DNA of 64,000 bases from Bacillus timonensis. GTDB lineage: Bacteria; Bacillota; Bacilli; Bacillales; Bacillaceae_L. The position numbers and the translations under genes are program-made. Of this stretch, positions 9,883 through 18,422 are shown one piece after another. Position 1 is the stretch's first letter; the number at the start of each line of letters is the position of its first letter. The stretch lies in assembly GCF_000285535.1 (NCBI RefSeq), contig NZ_HE610986.1:955915-1019914 (forward strand). The letters are read 5' to 3'. The notes beneath the pieces are model-generated. The model saw only the letters and a list, made by a program, of their open reading frames with translations. It was not told where the DNA came from and did not search any database.

Positions 9883-10314
9883 CTAGTTTCGCTCCTTAAA
9901 TGTAATGGTAATCTTATGTAATCCTGACTTTTCACCTTGAAGGGAAAGCTCATATGCTAAAAACAACGTCCCTTTTCGAGAGTTTTTGTACCATTTGTAT
10001 TCGATATTGTTCGTTTTTGTTGTGAGGTCAAAAGTACCAAGCTGATTTTGGAAGGAACCACTTATGGTTTCATTTTTTCGGTAAACTTGCCTCATTTTCA
10101 CGATTCCCGAACGTAGAATAAGAACCTCTTTTTCAGATATTTTAATCACCGTTTTAACCTTACCTGCCTCTTGTTTTTCATCGAACTGCAAGTAGGTATT
10201 GTTACCCTTTATGTAGTATAGACCATTTGCGTCAAAAGCAACATTCTCTTTTCGTGGCCCATCTTTAATCTCGGTTACAAATTTGAGTGTAATAGGAGTT
10301 CCATCTTGACTCAT
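9883..10314 (-). CDS. ywiB: DUF1934 family protein YwiB
   Basis: Small lipocalin/calycin-like beta-barrel family protein (143 aa) found next to argS in Bacillus (YwiB). The alternating beta pattern and the motifs TEIKDGPRKE, NGLYYIKGN and GIVKMRQVY match the family. No enzymatic role is established. The ATG at 10314 or a GTG two codons upstream (10320) could be the start; the ATG is better spaced from AGGG. Its stop abuts the argS start, indicating a two-gene operon. Confidence 0.85.
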   Translation of the reverse strand: MSQDGTPITLKFVTEIKDGPRKENVAFDANGLYYIKGNNTYLQFDEKQEAGKVKTVIKISEKEVLILRSGIVKMRQVYRKNETISGSFQNQLGTFDLTTKTNNIEYKWYKNSRKGTLFLAYELSLQGEKSGLHKITITFKERN

Positions 10315-10413
10315 TTTCACACATCCCTATAAATCGTTAACTTTACTAGTATACGGCATTCAGTCAAGGAATTTCAAATTAAAATGAAATTTTCGGGGAC
10401 GTGTTACCATCAA

Positions 10414-10440
10414 AAAAACTCGGCCTGTTTGGCCGAGTTC
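10414..10440 (-). terminator. Terminator 3' of the haem-copper-like membrane gene
   Basis: AACTCGGCC and GGCCGAGTT pair across a 5-nt loop. On the minus strand the stem is followed by seven T residues. Confidence 0.85.
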
Positions 10441-10459
10441 TATAAAATGTAAAAGGGTA

Positions 10460-10837
10460 TTATTGCTTAGTGGCTTTAACGTTCATGAAGATATTGATTG
10501 CAAAAAGGATAATGGCGAGGGTTGTAATCGTGCCACCGACTGCAATGGCTGGTTCGACCGCTGTATTGCCTAGTAATAACATCGTGAGTCCAATCATCAT
10601 CACCGGCAAGCCAATGTTATGAAGCCAAAAATGTGTCTTTCCAAGCTTTGATTCTCCTGCTGCAGGGAATAAATAGTAAACAATTCCTGCAAGCCCCATA
10701 GATGCCCAGCCTAACAAGTTAATATGAACGTGGACACCAGTTAATGTGTACGAATGTGACATCGACATCCCCATCCCAATCAGTACACCAATCACAAAAT
10801 AAAGTGCGGCCATTTTTAAAAAGCGAATCCCAACCAT
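10460..10837 (-). CDS. Small membrane protein resembling part of haem-copper oxidase subunit I
   Basis: A 125-aa protein with four predicted membrane helices. Its segment SYTLTGVHVHINLLGWASMG resembles the helix of cytochrome oxidase/NorB subunit I that carries a low-spin haem ligand histidine. It is far too short to be an oxidase and lacks the other ligands. Similar stand-alone proteins occur in Bacillaceae and may bind haem or act as accessories, but no function is established. The ATG at 10837 has AGGAGGAG upstream. It is the only gene on its transcript and has the 52-bp hairpin array on its 5' side. Confidence 0.7.
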   Translation of the reverse strand: MVGIRFLKMAALYFVIGVLIGMGMSMSHSYTLTGVHVHINLLGWASMGLAGIVYYLFPAAGESKLGKTHFWLHNIGLPVMMIGLTMLLLGNTAVEPAIAVGGTITTLAIILFAINIFMNVKATKQ

Positions 10838-11022
10838 GGAACTCCTCCTTTTTTAGGTAAAAATCTAGTTCAAAGGTATTATATTCACCTAAACTAAAAG
10901 AAGTGTCATAGTTGCGAAAATATTTTAGGGTGACTCTTGAGATCAAGGACAAAAGTTTAAAGAAGTTGGTTAAAATTAATTTGGGAAACTCTTCAGATCG
11001 AGGAAAAAGATATAAAGAAGTT

Positions 11023-11620
11023 GGTCTCCGACGGTTTGGCTCAGAGAGAAAATGCAAGATTATGAATATCTAAATGGGTCTGATAGCTATGCTCAGAGAC
11101 AAAAGCAGGATTATGAATATCGAATTGGCTCTGATAGCTTGGCTCAGAGACAAAAGTATGGTTTTGAATATCGGAAGTGGCTCTGACAACTTCTCTCAGA
11201 GACAAATAACATGGTTTTAAATATCGGAAGTGGCTCTGACAACTTCTCTCAGAGACAAATAACATGGTTTTAAATATCGGAATGTCTCTGATAGCTTGGC
11301 TCAGAGACAAAAATAAGGTTATGAATATCGATTATATCTCTGACAACCCGGCTCAGAGACACTTCGACTCTCTAATTCACTCAAATTGTCTTTGAGACCC
11401 TTCCTCACGGACAATTTGAAGCACGGAATCAATGTATTTGTCTTCGATAGCTTGCCTTAGAGACAAAAGTAAGGTTACAAAACCCAGAAGTGTCTCTGAC
11501 AACTTGGCTCAGAGACATTATATCCCCTTTTCAACCCTCAATTGTCCATGACACTCGTCTCTTAGAGAATTCAACTAACGATTTTTCTAAATTGCCTTTG
11601 ACAGTCTCCCTCAAAGTTGA
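11023..11620. repeat. 52-bp hairpin array H1
   Basis: About twelve units at a 52-bp period. CTCAGAGAC starts at 11092, 11143, 11195, 11248, 11300 and 11352, and again at 11508; the intervening and outer units are degenerate. A canonical unit is stem GTCTCTGA, loop TAGCTTGGC, stem TCAGAGAC (25 nt) plus a 27-nt AT-rich spacer. The unit near 11595 shows a compensatory change: CTTTGA pairs with TCAAAG instead of CTCTGA with TCAGAG. The array lies between the speB terminator and the start of the next minus-strand gene. Open frames across it are artefacts. Confidence 0.93.
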
Positions 11621-11681
11621 ATCTACTCTATTCCCCCCAACAATCAAAGACAGAACAATGCCTTCACTCCCCACGCCAAAA

Positions 11682-11712
11682 CAAAAAGCCTGAACCCTAA
11701 GGCCCAGGCTTT
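11682..11712 (-). terminator. Terminator of speE-speB
   Basis: AAAGCCTG and CAGGCTTT flank a 12-nt loop. On the minus strand the stem is followed by TTTTGTTTTGG, 13 bp past the speB stop. Confidence 0.8.
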
Positions 11713-11724
11713 CCACACGACTAT

Positions 11725-12603
11725 TTATTTCTTCGGTATCCATCCTAAAATCATCTCACGAATCAGCTTACTTGCGGTATTCGCTGTTTGTTCAGAAGCA
11801 TCATATATTGGTGCAACCTCAACCAAGTCTGATCCAACCACTTGCACGTCTGATTTCGCAATTTCGTGAATGGCACCTAATAATTCCTTCGATGTAATTC
11901 CGCCCGCATCAACTGTCCCTGTTCCAGGAGCATGAGCCGGATCCAATACATCAATATCAATTGTTACATATACAGGACGACCCGCTAACTTCGGAAGAAC
12001 TTTTTTCAAAGGCTCAAGCACTTCAAATTTTGAAATGTGCATGCCGTTTTCCTTTGCCCATTGGAACTCTTCCTTCATTCCTGAACGAATTCCGAATGAA
12101 AACACATTCTCTGGTCCAAGCAATTCTGCGATTTTACGGATTGGGGTTGAGTGAGAAAGCGCCTCTCCCTCATAATTCTCACGCAAATCGGTATGAGCAT
12201 CCATATGGATAATCGCAAGATCAGGGTACTTTTTATAAACGGCTTTCATTACCGGCCAAGATATAAGGTGCTCGCCACCCATGCCAAGTGGATATTTTCC
12301 AGCAGCCAATACCTGGTCTACAAAATCCTCAATCATATCAAGGCTGCGCTGTGGATTGCCAAATGGTAACGGAATGTCGCCCGCATCATAATACTTCACT
12401 TCTTCTAGCTCTTTATCAAGATATGGACTGTATTCTTCAAGGCCAATTGACACCTCACGAATTCGACTAGGGCCGAAACGTGAGCCTGGGCGATAGCTTA
12501 CTGTCCAGTCCATTGGCATGCCATAAATGACGGCTTCGCTTTCCTCAAAATTAGGATGGCTTTTGATAAACACATTTCCTGAATAAGCTTCATCAAATCT
12601 CAT
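11725..12603 (-). CDS. speB: Agmatinase
   Basis: Ureohydrolase (292 aa; 290 in B. subtilis) that converts agmatine to putrescine and urea. The binuclear manganese site is complete: His112 (GGEH), Asp135/His137/Asp139 (MDAHTDL) and Asp216/Asp218 (TIDIDVLDPAHAPG). The ATG at 12603 follows GGGGGA by 6 nt; the TTG codon before it is less likely. It lies 131 bp downstream of speE in the speE-speB order of B. subtilis, so the two likely make spermidine together. A terminator follows directly. Confidence 0.95.
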   Translation of the reverse strand: MRFDEAYSGNVFIKSHPNFEESEAVIYGMPMDWTVSYRPGSRFGPSRIREVSIGLEEYSPYLDKELEEVKYYDAGDIPLPFGNPQRSLDMIEDFVDQVLAAGKYPLGMGGEHLISWPVMKAVYKKYPDLAIIHMDAHTDLRENYEGEALSHSTPIRKIAELLGPENVFSFGIRSGMKEEFQWAKENGMHISKFEVLEPLKKVLPKLAGRPVYVTIDIDVLDPAHAPGTGTVDAGGITSKELLGAIHEIAKSDVQVVGSDLVEVAPIYDASEQTANTASKLIREMILGWIPKK

Positions 12604-12734
12604 CAAAAATCCCCCATTATTATAAAATCAAATACACCCTGGCGAATTTGAACCCAGATTTTTTCGAGCATGCTCGTTTCCCAAATCTGTGGCATCCGCC
12701 GAAGGCTTTTCATTTAATTCAGTAGGTTACTAAA

Positions 12735-13565
12735 TTAAGTTAAATCGGCTACAAACTTCGGTAGCACAAACGCTGCCTTATGGATTTCTTTTGTATAATA
12801 TTTTGTCTCAATTTCATGGAAGCGATCATCGCTTACTTCAAGTGGATCATACTTTTTCGAACCAATTGTGAACGTCCATAGACCACTTGGATATGTTGGG
12901 ATGTTCGCAATATAAAGACGAGTGATTGGGAAAATTTCCTTCACATCACGCTGCACATTACGGATTAGGTCTGGTGTGAACCAAGGGTTGTCCGTTTGCG
13001 CGACAAATACGCCGTCTTCTTTTAAAGCCTTTGAAATACCCGCATAGAAGCCTTTTGTGAACAGATTTACCGCTGGTCCTACAGGCTCTGTGGAGTCAAC
13101 TAAGATGACATCATATTCATTTTCACTTTCGGCAATATGCATAAATCCATCGCCAACCTTCACTTCCACACGTGGATCTTCAAGCTTGCCTGCAATTTCA
13201 GGTAAGTATTTCTTTGAATACTCAATTACTTTTCCGTCAATATCAACTAAAGTTGCTTTTTTCACGTATGGATGCTTTAACACTTCGCGGATTACCCCGC
13301 CGTCGCCGCCACCAACAACAAGTACGTTTTCAGGATTTGGGTGAGTAAATAATGGCACATGCGCTACCATCTCGTGATACACAAACTCGTCCACTTGGGT
13401 TGTCATAACCATACCATCAAGAACGAGCATGTTGCCGAATTCCTCAGTTTCTATCATATCGAGCTTTTGAAACTCTGTTTGTTCTGTATGTAAGGTTTGT
13501 TTAATTTTTGCCGTAATACCAAAGCTTTTTGTTTGTTTCTCCGTAAACCATAATTCCATGTTCAT
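12735..13565 (-). CDS. speE: Spermidine synthase
   Basis: Aminopropyltransferase (276 aa, as in B. subtilis) that transfers the aminopropyl group of decarboxylated S-adenosylmethionine to putrescine. Visible are the N-terminal beta domain ([12 protein letters not shown]), the cofactor loop GGGDGG at 85-90, the [15 protein letters not shown] acidic segment and the DSTEPVGPA active-site loop. The ATG at 13565 has AAAGGA upstream. An in-frame ATG two codons later is also possible. A 9-bp inverted repeat near 13645-13669 lies in its leader without a T-tract. Confidence 0.95.
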   Translation of the reverse strand: MNMELWFTEKQTKSFGITAKIKQTLHTEQTEFQKLDMIETEEFGNMLVLDGMVMTTQVDEFVYHEMVAHVPLFTHPNPENVLVVGGGDGGVIREVLKHPYVKKATLVDIDGKVIEYSKKYLPEIAGKLEDPRVEVKVGDGFMHIAESENEYDVILVDSTEPVGPAVNLFTKGFYAGISKALKEDGVFVAQTDNPWFTPDLIRNVQRDVKEIFPITRLYIANIPTYPSGLWTFTIGSKKYDPLEVSDDRFHEIETKYYTKEIHKAAFVLPKFVADLT

Positions 13566-13885
13566 AACATCCTTTCGATTGAAAAATTCAGGGATACTCG
13601 CTATCCCTTTATCGTTCCCTATTCCTTCAAAAAAATTGATGTTTTTGCCTGAGTTTCCTTTTCAGGCAAGGTTGATTGGATTTGCCTTGGCGTGTGGTTC
13701 ACTGCTTCCGGATTTCTCTCAACCTCAAAAAGTATAGATGAATCTAGTAAAAATGCAAGAAAATTTTTCATCTTTTAGCAAATAAATGTTTAAAACAAGC
13801 CAATTCTTTTCATACTGATTGATATATGCCTGCGATAAATAGCTCTATATGAGGCGTTTAAATAGAAAAAAGGGAGGTGAACTCT
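13566..13885. other. Divergent speE-pbpG intergenic region
   Basis: No gene is seen. TTGCCTGA (about 13646) and TTTCAGGCAA form an inverted repeat in the speE leader without a T-tail. The pbpG side would be expected to carry a forespore (sigma F/G) promoter, as in B. subtilis, but no sufficiently clear match could be fixed by eye. Confidence 0.4.
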
Positions 13886-15955
13886 GTGGAGATAATTACA
13901 AATGATCGATTAAAGACTGCCATAAAAATCATGCGCGCCCTTTTATTCATTGGCTTAATTGGCTGTACCCTGGTAGCTGTCGGAATTCTAGGTGTGCTTG
14001 CTTATGCGAAAACACAGGGGGCACCTCCTCTTGCGGTCCCTTTGTCGACCTTGTTTTATGCAGAAGACGGCACTTTAATTGGGGAAGAACGCCATCAAGG
14101 AGAAACACGTTATTGGGTGTCCCTCGACGATATATCAGAGGACGTCATTGATGCCACTGTATCAATTGAAGACCGGGATTTTTTTGACCATCACGGGTTT
14201 GACTATAAGCGGATAGGCGGCGCAATTCTTGCGGACATAAAAGCCATGGCAAAGGTGCAAGGGGCGAGTACGATTACCCAGCAATACGCTCGGAATCTAT
14301 TTTTAGAGCATGAAAAAACATGGAATCGAAAACTAACCGAAGCCCTGTATACCATTCGACTTGAACTTAATTATTCGAAAAAAGAGATTCTTGAAGGGTA
14401 TTTAAACACAATCTATTACGGACATGGTGTATACGGAATTGAAGCTGCTGCGAATTACTATTTTGGAAAAAGCGCGAGTGACCTATCACTTGCAGAAGCC
14501 TCAATGCTTGCCGGCATTCCAAAAGGTCCAACACATTATTCACCATTCGTAAATGAGGAAAAAGCAAAACAGCGTCAATCTGTTGTTCTCCATTCCATGG
14601 TAGAGAATGGCGTCATCTCAAAAAAGATTGCTGAAAAAGCGCAAACTGAAGAACTCACTTTTACCGGAAACAAAATAGTTGGTCGAGAAGACTCCGCTCC
14701 ATACTTTCAGGATGTTGTGAAAAAGGAACTCTACTCAAAACTAAAGCTTGATCAAAAAACAATTGAAACGGGCGGCTTACGGGTTTACACCACACTTGAC
14801 CCAGAGCTTCAGAAAATTGCGGAGGAAAAAACGAATAACTTTATAAAGGAAGATTCCACCATTCAACTAGGCTTTGTCGCAATGGACCCGAAAAACGGGG
14901 AAGTTCGAGCACTAATTGGTGGACGAAATTATGAAGAAAGCCCCTATAATCGGGCAACCCAAGCAAAACGCCAACCAGGTTCAACTTTCAAACCATTTTT
15001 ATATTATGCAGCGCTTGAAAAAGGCTACACGCCTTCGACACCTATTCGAAGTGAACTAACGACATTTTCGTATGACGACAATCGCTCAACATACACACCA
15101 CGAAATTATAAAAATTACTATGCGAACGACTCGATTACGTTAGCTCAAGCAATTGCTTTGTCTGACAATGTGTACGCTGTAAAAACCCATCTTTTCCTAG
15201 GGGACGGTGAGCTTGTCGACACTGCGAAAAAAGTAGGTATTACGAGCAAACTAAAGGACGTTCCTTCCCTCGCATTAGGTACATCCGGTGTGAGTGTGCT
15301 AGAAATGGTCAACGCTTACGCCACGATTGATAATGGCGGAATGTATCACACGCCCATTTTTATCACGAGAGTTGAAAACTACAAGGGTGAGGTCATCTAT
15401 GAAAATACCCCAAAGCCAAAAAAGGTACTTGATGAAGATCTTGCGTTTGTGACAACACAACTTATGACAGGTATGTTTGATGAAAAATTAAATGATTATA
15501 CGTCTGTAACAGGAACAACAATAAGCAACAAGCTCACGCGTTTTTATGCCGGGAAGTCAGGTTCGACCGACACGGATAGCTGGATGATTGGATTTACTCC
15601 ACAACTTGTCGCTGGGATTTGGACGGGTTATGACAAAAATGAACCAATAACAATTGTTGCGGAAAAACGAGTTGCAAAAAACATATGGGCCGAATTCATG
15701 GAAGAAGCACATCAGGATATTGCACCAACCCCTTTTAAACCAACTGAAGGAGTTGTTGGCGTTTATGTCAATCCTGACACAGGTTTGCTGCCAACCAAGG
15801 ATTGCCCTGTTTCAAGGTTGACTTATTATAAAAAAGGAACAGAGCCAACTGAATATTGTTCAAAAAATACAGAAGACGTGAAGAAGGAAAAACCAAAGAA
15901 AGATGAAGAGAAAGAAAAGAAAGGTTTCTTTAAACGGATTTTTGACTGGTTTTAA
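13886..15955 (+). CDS. pbpG: Class A penicillin-binding protein PbpG (sporulation)
   Basis: Bifunctional peptidoglycan synthase (689 aa; 691 in B. subtilis PbpG). One N-terminal membrane helix (about 14-38) is followed by a GT51 glycosyltransferase domain (IEDRDFFDHHGFD, GASTITQQYARN, KKEILEGYLN) and a transpeptidase domain with the three penicillin-binding motifs: STFK within RQPGSTFKPF, SDN in ALSDNVYA, and KSGST. The C-terminus is a Lys/Glu-rich tail. The GTG at 13886, 6 nt after GGGAGGTG, is the plausible start; the GTG at 13877 lies inside that site. In B. subtilis PbpG is made in the forespore for spore cortex/germ-cell-wall synthesis. Confidence 0.95.
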   Translation: MEIITNDRLKTAIKIMRALLFIGLIGCTLVAVGILGVLAYAKTQGAPPLAVPLSTLFYAEDGTLIGEERHQGETRYWVSLDDISEDVIDATVSIEDRDFFDHHGFDYKRIGGAILADIKAMAKVQGASTITQQYARNLFLEHEKTWNRKLTEALYTIRLELNYSKKEILEGYLNTIYYGHGVYGIEAAANYYFGKSASDLSLAEASMLAGIPKGPTHYSPFVNEEKAKQRQSVVLHSMVENGVISKKIAEKAQTEELTFTGNKIVGREDSAPYFQDVVKKELYSKLKLDQKTIETGGLRVYTTLDPELQKIAEEKTNNFIKEDSTIQLGFVAMDPKNGEVRALIGGRNYEESPYNRATQAKRQPGSTFKPFLYYAALEKGYTPSTPIRSELTTFSYDDNRSTYTPRNYKNYYANDSITLAQAIALSDNVYAVKTHLFLGDGELVDTAKKVGITSKLKDVPSLALGTSGVSVLEMVNAYATIDNGGMYHTPIFITRVENYKGEVIYENTPKPKKVLDEDLAFVTTQLMTGMFDEKLNDYTSVTGTTISNKLTRFYAGKSGSTDTDSWMIGFTPQLVAGIWTGYDKNEPITIVAEKRVAKNIWAEFMEEAHQDIAPTPFKPTEGVVGVYVNPDTGLLPTKDCPVSRLTYYKKGTEPTEYCSKNTEDVKKEKPKKDEEKEKKGFFKRIFDWF

Positions 15956-16087
15956 TATGAACTTACATGAAGAACGAGTGCCGTAAACCTTGATTGTGTA
16001 AATCTGCAACTATATGCATGCTTGATTTGACTTCGCATGCAAGTTGAGTTGATTTTTGTCGCGTTTGAGAAGATTACAATAAAAAAG

Positions 16088-16124
16088 CGAAACCCCCAGG
16101 CTGTGTAGGTCCTGGGGGTTTCTA
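16088..16124. terminator. Terminator between pbpG and ywhD
   Basis: AAACCCCCAGG (16090-16100) and CCTGGGGGTTT (16111-16121) form an 11-bp stem. The T-tract is better on the minus strand (ywhD side), but the stem may serve both convergent genes. Confidence 0.75.
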
Positions 16125-16233
16125 TGTCCTAGTTTCAATGTGTGTACATTGTAAATTTAGTGTACTTTATTTTATTAAAAAAGCTCAAGCTTTCCTTGCT
16201 TTGTTCACCAAAATGTCACAATTAGAACGTTTT

Positions 16234-16746
16234 TTACTCTACGTTTAATCCTCTTTTTAGCTCATCACTTGAATTATCCCAAATTTCCTTATTGTGATTG
16301 ATTAAGAAATCGGCTAGTAGTTTTTTTGATTTGTCGTCCATAAAGTCGACCATAATATGACGCTTTAACGATTTGTCCATTTTGTTGACATGCTCTGGTA
16401 AGGATTTATAGCCACGGCGAATCGAGCGGTCAACCGTCATTTCACAAGCTGTCACACCCGCATAATAAGGTCCTTCTTCCCTGCGGTCAATCGTTACCCA
16501 AACAAGCCAATACGGTTTTCCGTTAGGTACATCCTCTTTATTCGGAAGAAATTTAATTCCTTTTTCAACGACACTTCTTGCGTGCATCGCACCGACATCA
16601 ACGAACACATCTTCAGCTTCTATATCAACGAAAACAGGTGAAATGTTTTCAAGGCTGAGCGCCCCAATCCCATATCCCTTATGACCATCTGTTGGATCGT
16701 TTTTAATGATATTAAAGGCAACTTTTTTCTTATTTTGATCCACCAT
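16234..16746 (-). CDS. ywhD: YwhD family protein
   Basis: Conserved Bacillaceae protein of 170 aa (172 in B. subtilis YwhD) with no established function. It is soluble, acidic in the middle and has no signal peptide or membrane segment. The conserved stretches GHKGYGIGALSLENISPV, DVGAMHARSVVEKGIKF and YWLVWVTIDRREEGPYYAGV identify the family. The ATG at 16746 follows AAAGGTGGA. It lies between pbpG (convergent) and ywhC (same strand, 57 bp upstream), the same order as in B. subtilis, and may be co-transcribed with ywhC. Confidence 0.88.
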   Translation of the reverse strand: MVDQNKKKVAFNIIKNDPTDGHKGYGIGALSLENISPVFVDIEAEDVFVDVGAMHARSVVEKGIKFLPNKEDVPNGKPYWLVWVTIDRREEGPYYAGVTACEMTVDRSIRRGYKSLPEHVNKMDKSLKRHIMVDFMDDKSKKLLADFLINHNKEIWDNSSDELKRGLNVE

Positions 16747-16803
16747 AAATCCACCTTTCCCTTTTCTACATTACTAATCATTTTACCACATCAATGGCCG
16801 ATT

Positions 16804-17484
16804 TTATAATTGCAGGATTGGCCTAAAAATCGCAACCAACACTCCCGTAATCGAATAAACCCCATTATAAAGGAAAGGGTATAAAAACCGATCCCCGAGG
16901 GGTGTAATGACCAATACTAAAAAGAGCACAATTCCAAGTCCCTCATACTGGGTAAGTTTTGGTCGAACCCTTGCTGGTACAAGGTCTTCAATGATACGAT
17001 ACCCATCTAGCGGCGGAAACGGCAATAAGTTAAAAATGAAAAGCACAATGTTAAGCCGAACAAATAAGTTGAAGAACGTTTCAAAACCTTCACCCAAATT
17101 TCCTGGCATTGCAGCAAATACACCAACACGAATAAGGATGATATAAATGAGCAAAGCTAGTGCTGCTACAAGTAGGTTACTAAGTGGTCCTGCTACCGAA
17201 ACAAGAATCCCGGCAAGCCTTGGCTTTTTAAAATGAAATCGATTCACAGGGACAGGGCGCGCCCATCCAAATCCTGCTAGGAAAATAAGAATCGTACCAA
17301 ATGGATCTAAATGCGCGATTGGGTTTAACGTCAATCTTCCTTGTCGTTTCGCTGTATCATCACCAAACTTATATGCCACATAGGCATGCGCAAATTCGTG
17401 CACCGTAAACGCAACCAACAATGTGATAACCACATACGGTATTAAAGTTAAATCAAATGCTAAAAAACCACTTAATTGTTCCAC
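16804..17484 (-). CDS. ywhC: Site-2 protease family (M50) membrane metalloprotease YwhC
   Basis: Intramembrane metalloprotease homologue (226 aa) with about six membrane segments. The zinc motif HEFAH is at His29-Glu30-His33 in the first helix and the third ligand motif is PFPPLDG (Asp160). These match the rhomboid-like compact group of M50 proteases. A longer open frame to 17829 is false: it runs through a repeat element. The GTG at 17484 has AAGGGG 7 nt upstream and gives a normal family length. No substrate can be inferred from context. Confidence 0.88.
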   Translation of the reverse strand: MEQLSGFLAFDLTLIPYVVITLLVAFTVHEFAHAYVAYKFGDDTAKRQGRLTLNPIAHLDPFGTILIFLAGFGWARPVPVNRFHFKKPRLAGILVSVAGPLSNLLVAALALLIYIILIRVGVFAAMPGNLGEGFETFFNLFVRLNIVLFIFNLLPFPPLDGYRIIEDLVPARVRPKLTQYEGLGIVLFLVLVITPLGDRFLYPFLYNGVYSITGVLVAIFRPILQL

Positions 17485-17542
17485 CAAATTTCCCCTTTTT
17501 CTAGAAAAGTTATTATTTTCAGTATACAATACATTTAAACCA

Positions 17543-17808
17543 TTGTTCAAAAAGAAGGTAGAAGAGGACCACGTCGACAAAACGCCAAGTCCTGTGGAAT
17601 TGTCGACACTAGCTCGTCCTGTGCGTCGAAAGTTCAAGGCGGCGCAGTTTTGAGTTTGCGGAACGTATGAAGTTAATACGTGAGCACAAGCTAATGCTTC
17701 TAAGAATCGGCATCGCACGAAGGAAAAGTGTTTTCCTTTTCCGAGGAATGAAAAAGCAAGCCAACGAGAAATTCGATGTGTCATATTCACCCGAATTTTT
17801 GAACATCC
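17543..17808. repeat. MITE-like element R1a with inverted ends
   Basis: The left end TTGTTCAAAAA (17543-17553) and right end TTTTTGAACA (17796-17805) are inverted repeats of each other. About 260 bp lie between. A second, shorter copy lies at 41004-41153. Shared blocks include CGGAACGTATG, TTAATACGTGAG, AAAAGCAAGCCAAC and AAATTCGAT. It separates ywhC from ywhB and carries no gene of its own. Confidence 0.75.
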
Positions 17809-17847
17809 TTTAAAGCTTAAGAAATTCATAGATTGGAGAGATTAATT

Positions 17848-18036
17848 GTGCCATACGTAACAGTAAAAATGCTAGAAGGACGCACTGAAGAACAAAAAAA
17901 GGCGCTCGTTGAAAAAGTAACAGCTGCTGTTTCCGAAACAACAGGTGCACCAGATGAGAAAATTGTAGTTTTCATTGAGGAAATGACAAAAAATCATTAT
18001 GCAGTCGGTGGCAAACGTTTAAGCGACCAAGAGTAG
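17848..18036 (+). CDS. 4-oxalocrotonate tautomerase family protein
   Basis: A 62-aa tautomerase superfamily protein. The GTG start at 17848 was chosen because it places proline directly after the initiator methionine (MPYVTVKM), and Pro1 is the catalytic base of this superfamily; a longer frame to 17833 would destroy this. GGAGAG precedes the start. The family forms homohexamers and acts on keto-enol substrates. In B. subtilis the equivalent YwhB sits at the same place, and its physiological substrate is unknown. Confidence 0.88.
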   Translation: MPYVTVKMLEGRTEEQKKALVEKVTAAVSETTGAPDEKIVVFIEEMTKNHYAVGGKRLSDQE

Positions 18037-18042
18037 AATGTG

Positions 18043-18078
18043 TGAAACCCGTGGTGAATATGCCACGGGTTTTACTAT
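18043..18078 (+). terminator. Terminator of the tautomerase gene
   Basis: AAACCCGTGG (18045-18054) and CCACGGGTTT (18063-18072) with an 8-nt loop, followed by TACTATAG. The T-tract is short. Confidence 0.7.
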
Positions 18079-18422
18079 AGAAAAAACATTTCACTTTTTA
18101 GCTTTTTTCAGTTCATTCATTTGGGTGGTTCCCCAGCCCACCATTCTGAATCATAAGTTTTGCGCCTTTTAATGTCTCCTCCTAAAAATTTTATAATTTA
18201 GAATGAACGATTTAGGCTTTTCTAATACTAGTTTTGACCACATTTAAAATAACTCGTATGATACATTTTCGCATTGAATATAATACCCACAATTTTCCAC
18301 CCCAATATACACCCAATTAAGGGGAAACTAACCGAAAATAAATTTAACTTGCAGCCGAAAACAAAAACGAATATTATAGAAAAGGATTTTTAAATCGTTC
18401 GCCTTTTGGAGGTACGCAAACT
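18079..18422. other. Leader region of the purine permease gene
   Basis: No gene is seen in 344 bp. GGGTGG and CCCACC (about 18123-18144) form a 6-bp inverted repeat. CTCGTATGATA at about 18253 recalls the 5' strand of a purine riboswitch, but the required closing strand and core were not found. Confidence 0.4.

Noticed and set aside
9883-10320. T-box or other riboswitch before argS
   Set aside because: argS start abuts ywiB; no T-box stem or AGGGTGGNACCGCG-like sequence is present.
10838-11724. Several 60-110 codon frames across the H1 region
   Set aside because: All are built from the 52-bp repeat units and lack ribosome binding sites.
17485-17829. N-terminal extension of the ywhC frame
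   Set aside because: Runs through the R1a repeat element; the internal GTG has a proper ribosome binding site and gives the family length.
18240-18420. Purine riboswitch before the NCS2 permease
   Set aside because: Only a fragment like the first strand (CTCGTAT) is present; the conserved core and closing strand are missing.
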